From Marthasterias glacialis (Eukaryota; Echinodermata; Asteroidea; Forcipulatida; Asteriidae), in assembly GCA_911728455.2 (NCBI GenBank), contig OU452229.1, positions 16,930,754-16,994,753 on the forward strand: a DNA stretch of 64,000 nucleotides, in the 5' to 3' direction. The notes beneath the pieces are model-generated. The model was not told the origin of the DNA, ran no database searches, and saw only the letters and a list, made by a program, of their open reading frames with translations. Made by a program: the position numbers and the translations under genes. Shown here piece after piece: positions 25,915 to 36,830 of this stretch (its first letter is position 1; each line of letters starts with the position of its first letter).

Positions 25915-26750
25915 TGGGACTGCATATTTAAGAATTATTATATAAAATATTGTGTTTTGTGAATCTTGATTTGGTGTGTCATCTTATATGTATTTAGTAC
26001 AGCAGCATCCAGCTGTCTACATGAAAACGATTCATAAATTAACTGTTATAAAACTGTACTTCATCCCCCATCCTTATGTGAGTTGTATTTCTTTAGAACA
26101 CATTCTTGTTTTGTGGGTAAAGATGCTGAAACCTACTACTTTTTCATTTTATGATGACCAAAAACTAATGATAATAATCTGGGTTAATATGCTATATATG
26201 TTTATAATGAATGAACAATTTTGCATTTAAATGGCATCGTTTAAATTGTGTGAATTGTTGTTCAGTTGTTTGTTTTTGTGGTCTGGACCAAGCCCTGGTT
26301 TGTACATGTACATGACTTCTTGCATGGTTGTGGGTGGAGCCGAGAGGGTTGGGGAGGGACGAACATAAGAATGATCAATAATGCTGGCAGCCAAGTGTTA
26401 TCAATCACCCTCCCATTGCTCCCCTATACCAATATTGTACTATGATTGATCTTACTTAGGTGATGACCGAATTGGCTATCTGTGACTACGGCTGTGGCTG
26501 CTGCTATGGGCATCCTATGCTTTAACACTTTATTTATTTGTCAATCAAGCCACAGCCACTCTTGAGGACATGGGCGTAGGATTTGTTTTCCAAGTAAGGT
26601 GTTGTTTGTGACCGCTGTCGGTTGACTTGAATTGATGGAAAGGACTTAAAAAGAAGATGGCGATGATAACATGATAAAAATTTTAAAAGTATGCATTCCA
26701 TCATGAGTCTATTACTCTTGAAAACTTGTATATATGTATATATATATATA
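25915..26750. other. No supported gene; (TA)n tract
   Basis: A short (TA)n run lies near 26730-26752, just before the tRNA-bearing array. No coding signal was seen. Confidence 0.55.
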
Positions 26751-26776
26751 AATAAATAGCGTGAGCAAAGAAAATT

Positions 26777-26849
26777 TGGCTGATGCCGGACTCGAACCCG
26801 CGACCTCTCGAATACCGTACGAGTGCTCTACCAACTGAGCTAACCAGCC
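26777..26849 (-). tRNA. tRNA-like sequence, copy 1 (Thr-related, degenerate)
   Basis: On the minus strand a 73-nt cloverleaf can be drawn. The acceptor stem GGCTGGT pairs with ATCAGCC with one G-T pair. The D arm is GCTC/GAGC with a good A-box (TAGCTCAGTTGG), and the B-box is GGTTCGAGTCC. A TTTT run follows within a few bases, as in RNA polymerase III genes. Against a working tRNA are a mismatch in the anticodon stem, a mismatch in the T stem, and C instead of U before the GGT anticodon. Probably a tRNA-derived repeat. Confidence 0.4.
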
Positions 26850-27100
26850 CTTATAGTTGGTGGGCGGTCCTATGTGCAATACCAAATCTACTTTGCTCGG
26901 GGGGACCAGTCAGAAGCCGAACCGTGCTGCCGATAAGCCAGGGATCACTACCCCGGTTAAGATGCAAATAACCTGGTAAACGGCAGTAGCGGGGATGCAC
27001 AACGAATGGATACAGCTTTTTACGTGGTTTTACACAGAGAAAGGACATGAGAAACTGACTGGGAGAATATTATAAATAAATAGCGTGAGCAAAGAAAATT

Positions 27101-27173
27101 TGGCTGATGCCGGACTCGAACCCGCGACCTCTCGAATACCGTACGAGTGCTCTACCAACTGAGCTAACCAGCC
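27101..27173 (-). tRNA. tRNA-like sequence, copy 2
   Basis: Identical to copy 1 as far as I can read, in the second 324-bp unit. Confidence 0.4.
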
Positions 27174-27424
27174 CTTATAGTTGGTGGGCGGTCCTATGTG
27201 CAATACCAAATCTACTTTGCTCGGGGGGACCAGTCAGAAGCCGAACCGTGCTGCCGATAAGCCAGGGATCACTACCCCGGTTAAGATGCAAATAACCTGG
27301 TAAACGGCAGTAGCGGGGATGCACAACGAATGGATACAGCTTTTTACGTGGTTTTACACAGAGAAAGGACATGAGAAACTGACTGGGAGAATATTATAAA
27401 TAAATAGCGTGAGCAAAGAAAATT

Positions 27425-27497
27425 TGGCTGATGCCGGACTCGAACCCGCGACCTCTCGAATACCGTACGAGTGCTCTACCAACTGAGCTAACCAGCC
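27425..27497 (-). tRNA. tRNA-like sequence, copy 3
   Basis: Same sequence in the third, truncated unit. The tRNA-like part is complete. Confidence 0.4.
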
Positions 27498-27589
27498 CTT
27501 ATAGTTGGTGGGCGGTCCTATGTGCAATACCAAATCTACTTTGCTCGGGGGGACCAGTCAGAAGCCGAACCGTGCTGCCGATAAGCCAG

Positions 27590-29940
27590 TAGTATATAAT
27601 AGTGACACCCTCTGACATCTCAGAGGAACTTTTGTCCATATTTGTAGGAATGCCTTCAAGTGTTTGTCCTCAAAGAAACCTACATTGTTGAATTGTAGAG
27701 TAAACTTAAATATTGACTTCAACTGATCCTCAATACCTTCAAAATTAGGGCTCTTAACGCTGCAAAGAGATTTTCAAGGGTCTAACTCACTTGACTACCA
27801 CAAATGCTGATTTCATTATGTAGTCGTTTGAAAATTCCTCTGTGACTCTATGTGTAATATCAGTGTTACTGGCTGCTTGAAGGTCTCCAAGGCCACCATA
27901 AACTTGATAGAGGTCAAAGGCCATGTGACTCGGTCGCCTACATCTGTATATTTCCGAAGACAAGAAAGTGATGATGCTGCACGTATTGGTTTTACAGCAT
28001 GCAGATCTCTGATTTCTGAGATATATGATACTTTGTTGTTTTCGGAGAACAATACAAAACAAATACGAAACTAAGGCAATACTTTTTGTATCTTTTGTCT
28101 GTAAAAACAAAAAATATATATATCAGTTTTACCGAGAGAGTACACAGTGGAATAACAAATCACAGTACCGAAAATTATAGTATGAGCTTGTATTGTGTTT
28201 TTGTTTTTTAGGACTTCATACTCTTAAATGGATGAGAGATAAGACAAAAATAGCAAATTTGCGAATGGTAAACCAATAAACCGCGTGCATGATTGGTCAT
28301 TAAAAGCCTTAAACAATGATGTTTCTTGTTCATTTGGTATAGATGACATCGAGTGACTTTTCTAAATTAAATTCTTTTCGGGATTACTTAGATTGACTGA
28401 AGCACTTTGTTCAGCCATTCGTTTAATTGTTTTTAAAACAAACGTATACAGTTTTGTATAAGAATGCCGCGTTGGCGCATTGCAGTGACGTTTGTACGAA
28501 AGTACTATTATTTTGTGAATAGTTAAAGTTACAAAATTTTACTGGTTTTCAAGTTGTTAAATGCCTTCCTTAAAAACTAAAACCAACATCAAACTATAAG
28601 AAACATCAATTCGGTTATTGTTTGAAACTGAACAATAAAAGGATATCCCGAGCTTGACTGCAACTTGACTGAGTCAGTCATGGGAGGCATAACGCCTACC
28701 CTCTCGGTGGTTGCGGAAACACAAACTTTAGCAAAAGAAAAGATTAATCTTGATGGGGCCAATCATCCCACCATTTAAAAGTTTATAATTGCAACAAACT
28801 GTGACCCAGTTAGTCATTCATACCTGTCCGCCAAGTACGTCATAAACGTTGAAGGATTTGTTACGGGAGAAGGAAAAATCACAAAAGTGGAGTTATGTAC
28901 AGTGTGTTTCCTTGTTTTGTGACCTCTCCGAAAGTAAGAATAAATAATGCTGCCAAAAATGGTAATTTCAAAGATAATCTCTTCTATTTATAGAAAATAT
29001 TCAAACTTGACGTTTTCGTTTACAACTTTTAGAATGCTTTTGAAAGGCGAACTGTCACTATACCGTTATTTGATCATTAATCTGTCGTTAACGCCGTAAA
29101 GGACATTGCAGGTGAGCGTATAGACTTACTTATAATATTAGCATGTCGGCGATGCGAGCCAATATTTAAATCTACCCTGTACTCAGAAATGTTATGTAAT
29201 CATTTGGTTTTATTTAGCAGACTAGTCACGTGGCACGAACGTGATGCGCTTTGGCTTATTGTATCCATAGAGCAAGGCTTTGGTCCTTGCTCTATGTTGT
29301 ATTTTACCCCGTGAATTACGCCCCGCCCCGGCTGCGTTTTATTGGCTTAAGACCATTTGATGGCAACCTGTTGGGCTTAAAAAATCTGGTATTTCCGTGT
29401 AAAAAATATATTATGTTATTACGGCTACGCATTTATCCATTATTTTTATTATTTTAATACCATATTTTCCGCCTACTTGAAATCGAGGTTTCATCTATCA
29501 ATCAAATAATTCAGGTTGAAAACTTACAAATATTTTTTGGAGCAGTGAGAGATGATTTTATGCCATTTATGCTTTGAACTAATCACAGACAATTGCAACT
29601 ACATGATATCGTGGCAGGCTATCTTTTTCTGCTTGGTATTATTTTATGTGCTTGGCCAACTAATGGCCAGAAATTTTGGGTAGGCGTGTATTTTCATTAG
29701 TATGTAAACCAGAAAGGCTTTCAACCGCAAATATATATTTTTTTTTTGTCCGGTACTTTTGTATATGTAGTCCCATTAGTCTACTGTTTCAGAATAATTC
29801 ATACCCTGGTCTTGGAATGTAGTGTTCGTATTTGCTTTTGTTAAAACCCCCTTTTATCTGCGGCACAGTCTCTTTCAGACGGGCGCTACAAATATTGGCA
29901 CAAGTTTTCCCATTGAAAAAGTACAGTTATTAGCGCGTGG
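27590..29940. other. No supported gene; upstream region of NFE2L
   Basis: Short frames at 27787-28110 overlap on both strands and are unrecognised. One AP-1-like palindrome is listed separately. An upstream untranslated exon of NFE2L could lie here, but I cannot show it. Confidence 0.5.
28666..28680. promoter_or_regulatory. AP-1/MARE-like palindrome upstream of NFE2L
   Basis: TGACTGAGTCAGTCA is a 15-base palindrome around a TGAGTCA core. Such sites are bound by AP-1, small Maf and CNC-bZIP dimers. It lies 1.9 kb upstream of the NFE2L start codon, so self-regulation is conceivable, but a single site of this kind may be chance. Confidence 0.25.
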
Positions 29941-29943
29941 TTC

Positions 29944-29959
29944 ATTTGCATTGACGTCA
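29944..29959 (+). promoter_or_regulatory. Adjacent octamer and full CRE, likely NFE2L promoter
   Basis: ATTTGCAT (29944-29951) directly abuts the full palindromic cAMP-response element TGACGTCA (29952-29959). The surroundings up to 30020 are locally CpG-rich (GCGCACGCGCGGG). The site is about 600 bp upstream of the NFE2L start codon, a plausible promoter position. No TATA box was identified. Confidence 0.45.
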
Positions 29960-30560
29960 GTCGGGGTCGCAGTTCTAGAAGCTTCCTGGCCGTATCACTG
30001 CGCACGCGCGGGTCAATTACATCATATCTAAAAATATCATTGGACGACCTTGCTCGACACTCCTGTATTTCGCTTTGTCTGGTGGGAGACGTGTATCTAT
30101 GTGAACAACGGAAGAAAACAGGGTTTTTACTTGGGCTACACACTTTGTTTACATGTAAAATCACGCTCACGTAATTGGAGAGTTAACTCAGATATTTAAG
30201 AAAGTTAAAATTGTCGCCTTTGGTGGATTTTGTGGAGGGAAAAGACTCGTTTTTGACGACGAGCAGACTCAACGTAGCACCGGGGTTTTTATCGTCAAGT
30301 GACCGTGAAACGGCTCTCTGGTTGACGGTGTGTTGCTTTGTGAACACGGCAGTCACATGGATTCTGGAATGGAAGTCGCGTGATCGGCTTGCCGATACAA
30401 AAGGAAACAAAGCCGTATGAGATAAAGTTGCTGGTTATACGTCCTTTGTTTACTTAGTATTTCAGTTTGGATTTTTAGAACGGTGTGAAGGGGTGTGACT
30501 TTTTCTTGCCGATATCATTCAGTTTGAATTTTTAAAATCGTCTTCGGAAATCAATCAATC

Positions 30561-33500
30561 ATGCTTCGGAAGAAACCATGGAGGGACCCCTTCCTCACCA
30601 TTGCTGTCATTTTGAGCCTTCTTCGGGTGGACTGGGATGAGTTTATGCAACTACAACTACAAGGGCGACTGGGGACTCAGTTGCCAGAGATTCATGACAT
30701 TTTACTGGGACAAAGCGCCGCCCTGACAGAGACACAATTCCACAATTTCTACAACGCATATGATGGGAACTACGTGAACTTTAAAAACCTTGACTACGAC
30801 CTGCGGGCCCAGTCTACCTTTAGGGAACTTCAAACCCTCTCCCAAGATCGTTACCCCATCAGCCGAGGAAACAGAGAAATCTCAACATGGCTGTTGGATA
30901 GGCTCGAGCCAAACAATGTCCGCTCTCTGCCTTTCGCTAATTTGGCATCGGCTCCAAATAATAATAACAACAATGATGAAAACAATAACAACGGAGAAGC
31001 TTCAGAAGGAACTGGAGCTATCGGGCCTGTCCCTAACTCAGTTGAAGGCACTGTAGTGACACAAACCAATAGTGATTTAAGTCCTGAGGTAAACATGTTC
31101 AAATAAAGAATTACAAATTATCCAATAAAAACTCAAATCCTGAAAATTAAGCCGTGTACGAACATTTGTTCCAAATTTTAGCGGCTACGGCTCGATTGTC
31201 ACATGAACATGCATTGAAGCATAGGAGGCCTATAGCAACAGCCACAGCCACAGCAACCAATTCGGACTGGGCCTTGAGCAGCGTTTGCATTGGATTAATA
31301 TTTAACCGAGACCATGGGTAAACTCCAATGGGTGAATCTTACCAGTGCCGCACTTTTTTAATGTGGGTGAAACTAACCAATATGGTGAAACAAACCAACT
31401 AAGGCATCAGGGTTGACTATAAGCTGTGTCACATGTCGGTTTTACCGTCGAGTGACTAACTATAAACCAGCCTTTGCGTGTTTTTTTACTGGATTATTTC
31501 ACCAGGAAGATGCTTCCACATTGCACTTGTTGGCTCGGTTGAGTTTGACCAGGTTAGTTTATCTGCTGGGCAGAAGGTGGCCGGTTAAACTACCCATTGG
31601 ACTTGGTTCAGTGGGCTGTTTGCACTGGACTTCAAATGGTCAACACCCATTTGCTCAGTTAGTTTATCCAAAAAAAAGGTCCAATGCGAACACGGCTTGA
31701 GTTAAATAATGTAGTATCCATAAAAAGTAGACTCGCTTTAGTCTCTCTGTTTTCCAGGTTGCTGTTGTGTAAATTGGCAGAAATTGCCAACTTCCTTTCT
31801 TTTCCTTCAATTCTGCTCTGCTGTGTGTTCCTGGTCATACCTGTTAGTTACAGTTTTGCTGTGATGCATTTTGAACGTATCAATTCTATTTTTAGCCAAT
31901 CTTACTCAGTGGGAGAAAATGTTTCCAGCTGGCTGACATTTTAACATGTATTCAAGCTTTGCCAGAGTCTGAATTGAGTTGGCATTTTAAGGTGACAAAC
32001 ACTTGATCCCTGATTGAACTTGGATGTTTTTCATTGAAGTGCGATACGATCTAAAACCATGTGGAGAATATTAATATTTACTTAAGAAAGGGCTGGACAG
32101 TTCTCGGTGGAGAGATTGATGCATGGATGCCTTTTTAAAAGTATTCATTTCTGTGTTAATATAAAACTATTGTTGATCAAAGGAACCTTCAGATGGAGGT
32201 CATATTTTTCTTTCCTTTATTGTTGTATCAGGGACTTGAAGCAAACAGTATTTACACAAAAGTACTTCTAACGTTACTTCATGGTTGCCCTGGACTCAAT
32301 TGCTTTGTACTGTACCCTTGGGGTTTCAGTATTTGTATTTTATCAAGTGGTTTTAATTGTTGGCAGTAATTGAACCATTCAATCCTGTAAAAATTTGATG
32401 AAGTTTCCCATTGGTATTTACACTCTACACCAGGCTGGTAGACAACTTAACTGTAAGGTTTGTCAGTTGAAGGTTTTCAATGAAAGAAGCAGCATGTTGG
32501 CCCAAGGTGTCTGGTTATTTTCTCACTGCTTGGCGTGATTGGTTTATTCTGAAGGATATTTCAGACTTAGGTTACCTTTAAGCAATCGACAGACTGATTG
32601 CACCCAACATATGTTGCCAAGACCACTGCTTAAATTCTAAATTGAATTCATTAACTCATGAGATGTTTCTTTTTGATCTTCTTTCTTGAATGTAGGATAT
32701 GGACCTCATTGAGACGCTCTGGAGGCAGGACATTGACATGGGTATCTCCCGAGATGAGTCCTATGCTCTCAAGGAAGAACTGCTCCTTGAGAAGGGGGAG
32801 CACCCCGACAAACTCAAGTCTCAGCAATCAACATGGGAGCACTTTGGTTACAACATTGATGGAGAGACGGGGGAGTATGTACCAAACCCACCAGGGATGA
32901 ACATTGTGCAGCCTCCGACACCACAACAGACCCTTCCTCAGGTACCAGTGCAACCTGACGGTAACATCTCCTTGGAGGATTGCCTACAGCTTCTAGAAGA
33001 TGAATACCTACCGCAGGCCACCACACCCGTTGATGAGCAATACCAATCTCCGCATCACTCGCTCAGCCCACGCGAGCAAGAACAAAGATGGCAAGACTTG
33101 GCCTCAATTCCAGAACTAACAAGTCAGCTTCAAGAGCTACCAGGTATGCCTTACCAGGGCATGGTCGACGTAAACATCACCCAAACGCAGAACACTCAGA
33201 ATGCCTTTGCCATCAACGCCACCACCAACGGGAACGTCAACCTTCAAAATGCAACGGTGACAACGCCCAGGAATATCATACCCATCGATCCACAAAGACT
33301 GAATGAGTTTCCCCCGCCACCAGAAGTGTTCTCACCGTTATCAAACTTTGCTGATCTGAGTCTCAGCTCTGCCTCTCCAACAGGACTAATTAACGGCACT
33401 CAACAGGGTCTGAACCTGAGCAGCTTCCTCCTCCCAGAGCAGCAACTCCAACGACTGACCGCTCCCGCCCTGGAAACTCCTCTTCCCTTACCATCAGAAA

Positions 33501-35271
33501 ACCCTGACAACAGTTCACTGTTAATGGAGCTGCTCAGCTCATCCAACGTTGATGAAGTAGACCCCATGGACCTGGACTTTGATGAGCAGATCCACAACGT
33601 GATGCAGGCGTTTGGAGAAACCAACTCAAACGCATCTTTTGAAGGATCTTGTAAGTTTCTCCACCATTTGCAATAAGTTTAATCACAATTTGTAAAGTCT
33701 TTTGAGGTACTTTTTCCCACGTCTAGAATTTTTTTTTTTTTTTTTAAATGTCAATGAATATAGAGAGTAACTTCACTGTACACAATAACCAGAGTTATTT
33801 TTAACACATCACTAGATTATATCAAGTCGGGGAAACAAAATTGATTTTGATCACATTTCGTTTAGTTTCAAAGAATTGGAATTGATTGTTGATTTTTATT
33901 TCGGAACTTCACAGGTTCTGGATTTGAAGACATGAGTGAAGGTAGTTCACCATACCACACAAGCGAAGATGGTCTTGAAGGAGCTACAGGTTATAATGCA
34001 AGCCTTGATGGTCACGGTCTCAATGGGTCCTCAGGTGGCTATGGGTACCACAGGCAAAGGGGTAAGACAACCTAAAGTAGTATATTATATCTCTCCCCCT
34101 CTCCCCTTCCCCTCCCTTCTCCCCCTACCCTCGCCTCCTACCCTTTCCTGTCAACCTCTCCTTTCTACCACCTTCACAATTGAGCCATGAACCTTGTGTG
34201 CCTGCTTGTAAGTAGATTTCAGAAATAACTGAATTGATCAAAATAGTCTGTTAAAGAAATAGACCTTGGATATTTCTACTTGGGAATCATTTCCTGTTTC
34301 CAATATGCTTTGGTAGACTTTTATCCTGTTTTTTTAGCAAATCAAACAATGTTCCGGATTTGCTATCTGATTTTATTTAGTATGATTTTTTTTTTTTTTT
34401 ATGTTTAAAATTAACCTTGTTTGGTATTTTAGATCATTTTACATGGGAAGCCTAAAAAATACAGGACTATTTATACTCTCTGTTGCACAAGGAAATACCA
34501 ACTGCAGTTATAGTTGAAGTTGTTGGCATTTAGCTTTGAAGTGCTTTCAGAGTTGACTTTTAAAATTTCATTGACTAATAATTCTCATGTGTGGTTTTGT
34601 CTTGTGTAGGTGGATCAAGCTGTGGGGGTGACAGCGACAGTGGAAGTTCGTTTAGCAGCTACAACAGCCAGTCTTCCAAGTCGGAGAACGTCAAACATAA
34701 TCACACCTATGCTTCATCATCAAGCTCCTCCAATGGAAACCGCAGCAGCAACAGCAGTAAAAACAGCTCAGCACGAAACGACAAGCTCAACATGGTGAAG
34801 TTATCTCGCGACGAGAAGCGTGCCCGTGCTCTCAAAGTCCCAGTGCCAATCGACAAAATCATCGGTCTCCCCGTAGATGCATTCAATGATCTACTGAAGA
34901 AGTACGACCTCAACGATGCCCAGTTAACCCTGATCCGAGATATCCGTCGCCGTGGAAAGAACAAGGTTGCCGCTCAAAACTGCCGCAAGAGGAAGATCAA
35001 CGCTTTGGTCTCGGTTGAGGTAGATATCGACAACTTGAAGGATGAGAAGGAAAAGCTGGTGGAAGAGCGTGACCAAATCGACAAGGAAACCTCCGAGATG
35101 CAGGCCCGTTATGAACAACTCTACCGTGATGTCTTTGAGAACATGTGTGACGAACATGGAGATCCGGTAGACCCCAACGAGTTCACTCTGCAACAGATGC
35201 CAGATGGAAGCATGTTTCTCGTACCCAGAAATGGGACATCCTCCAGCAAGGATAAGAAGACTGAAAAATAG
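30561..35271 (+). CDS. NFE2L: NFE2L (NRF1/NRF2-type) CNC bZIP transcription factor
   Basis: Four coding exons, 30561-31088, 32696-33650, 33915-34061 and 34610-35271, with GT-AG borders, total 2,292 bp, so 763 residues (human NFE2L1 has about 770). An N-terminal hydrophobic segment (FLTIAVILSLL, about residues 11-21) and a following TQFHNFYNAYDG block match the ER-anchoring region of NRF1. A Neh2-like part carries DIDMG (188-192) and the Keap1-binding ETGE (233-236). EQRWQDL lies further on. DSDSGSS (551-557) is a DSGxS-type beta-TrCP degron candidate. The CNC domain starts at LSRDEKR (608), followed by the basic region RDIRRRGKNKVAAQNCRKRK (653-672), a leucine zipper and a Neh3-like C-terminus. 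It is expected to bind antioxidant response elements with small Maf proteins and to control stress and proteasome genes. Exact paralogue status is inferred. Confidence 0.96.
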
Positions 35272-36830
35272 ACAATTATTAACACTAAGTGTGTTTTATT
35301 TTCTAAGAATTAAAGTTAGCAAAGGTTATATTTTAGAAGTTAAATCCACTATCTAAGTGTGTCACTTTTAACACGGCTCTTTTAGCAGTCAGACTGTATG
35401 CCTTTTAATTTATATCTGTTTTATTCTGAAATGAAATTTCTGTTTGTTTTGGTTGCAGGGGGCGAGGGGTGAAGTAAGAGTGGTTTAAGGCATGTACTGT
35501 ACATGCTGTAGGCTGTGGATGTGCACATGTAGTCAAACAGTGGAGAGCACAATAGACAATCACTTTGTTGCACATGATACTCTTTTGTTAACTGAATTTC
35601 AACGGGTAGGGATGAGCATTAAAAACCAACCATTTGAATTCTCTCCTCTTGATAATTCTTTCGCTCTTTTGTAACCTCATTTCAACTTAAAAAAGTATAC
35701 CTTGTACAGAGAAAATATGACGAAAAATATAATGTAAATAATGTGCATAGTTTGTAAATAATGCAAAACTAAAGTGTACATATGTAAAAAGTTCAAACAT
35801 TTTGGTTGAGTAAGCCCCACTACCTCTTCATGTACTGTTTTGGGTTTCGATGATTTTTTGAATTTGTTCCAAAGCATTCTCCACATTTGGAAATTTCAGA
35901 GTGGGGCAAACTATTTTTCAAAGGTGTTATAAAATTTATGCGTCTCTTTGTTTGTGCTTTGGGGGTGTTTTCTAAAGCAGGAAGTTGGCGACTGTAGAAA
36001 CCTGGAAACACTTAAAAATTGTGGTGAACAGCTTTGAAATGTTAATGTATCAAATAGTTTTTGAGTGGGCCTTTTGATTCTTGTTGACAGCCTTTATCAA
36101 CTTGTGCTTATTGTACAGTGTATTTGTTAATCAAAATGGATATCGTTCTAGCTAGCGTTTGTGTTGACTGTTATACTAAAAGTGTGTTCACCGTTGATAA
36201 TAGCCGCCATGTTTTTGGCAAACTCGTCCTCGAAAAGCTTACTTGGATGTAAGAAAATGTTATAAAACTTTTGGAGAAATTTGTCTGATGGATTTAAAGT
36301 CTGAAAGTCACCAGTAGACTTCTACGGTGATTGTATGGGTAGACTGCCTAGTCAAACATGTTTGTGTCAAAAAAATCAACAAACAACATAATTGGAAAAT
36401 GTCCTCCTTCGATACCCAAAATGCAGTTGGAACTTGTACAGTGAGAAATGACATGACACTTGGCAGTGAACCCCTTTCACCCTGAAGAAGTCAAAATACA
36501 AGAAATGATTCAAAATTTCACAGGGCTACTAAAAAATTGAATACAACTTGTAAAATTGTGTCCAATTGACTGCCAAGAAATTGAATTTCCAGCTGTTTTT
36601 ACTGTCTCCTTGAAAATGTAACATCAATCACACATTGGGTGTTGAATACAGTAAGTCTTTTCACAAACACTGTTCCACTTCCATAGACAGTTTGACAAGT
36701 AGAAAAACTGTAGTGTATAATGTACGCTATAATGTTACACAAATGTAGATTGAAGACTATTTTAATTTGTAGGACATTTTATTAATACCTTCTTCCTGTT
36801 CAATAAAACACTTCCGCAGTGAAGTTACAT
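35272..36830 (+). other. NFE2L 3' untranslated region (inferred)
   Basis: Long AT-rich noncoding sequence follows the stop codon. It ends near an AATAAA at 36802-36807 (CAATAAAACA), the first good polyadenylation signal in this orientation. The true end is unknown, and later AATAAA words occur at about 38285 and 38387. Confidence 0.5.
36802..36807 (+). other. Polyadenylation signal candidate for NFE2L
   Basis: AATAAA, 1.5 kb after the stop codon. Confidence 0.45.

Larger units (their letters stand above)
26754..27589. repeat. Tandem array of a 324-bp tRNA-bearing unit (2.6 copies)
   Basis: The word GTGAGCAAAGAAAATTTGGC starts at 26761, 27085 and 27409, exactly 324 bp apart. The first two units look identical base for base, and the third stops after GATAAGCCAG at about 27589. 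Each unit holds one tRNA-like sequence on the minus strand plus about 250 bp of flank. A much older array of related units lies at about 51640-52095, so the unit belongs to a dispersed family. Identity between copies indicates a very recent expansion here, or an assembly artefact. Confidence 0.95.

Noticed and set aside
26783-27372. Identical open frames on both strands at two places
   Set aside because: They are the 324-bp tandem unit read through the tRNA-like sequence, not protein genes.
26754-27589. CRISPR-like reading of the 324-bp array
   Set aside because: Repeats are far too long, there are no variable spacers, and the genome is clearly eukaryotic.
32814-33624. Minus-strand and second-frame ORFs over NFE2L exon 2
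   Set aside because: Shadows of the NFE2L coding frame, which carries all the family motifs.
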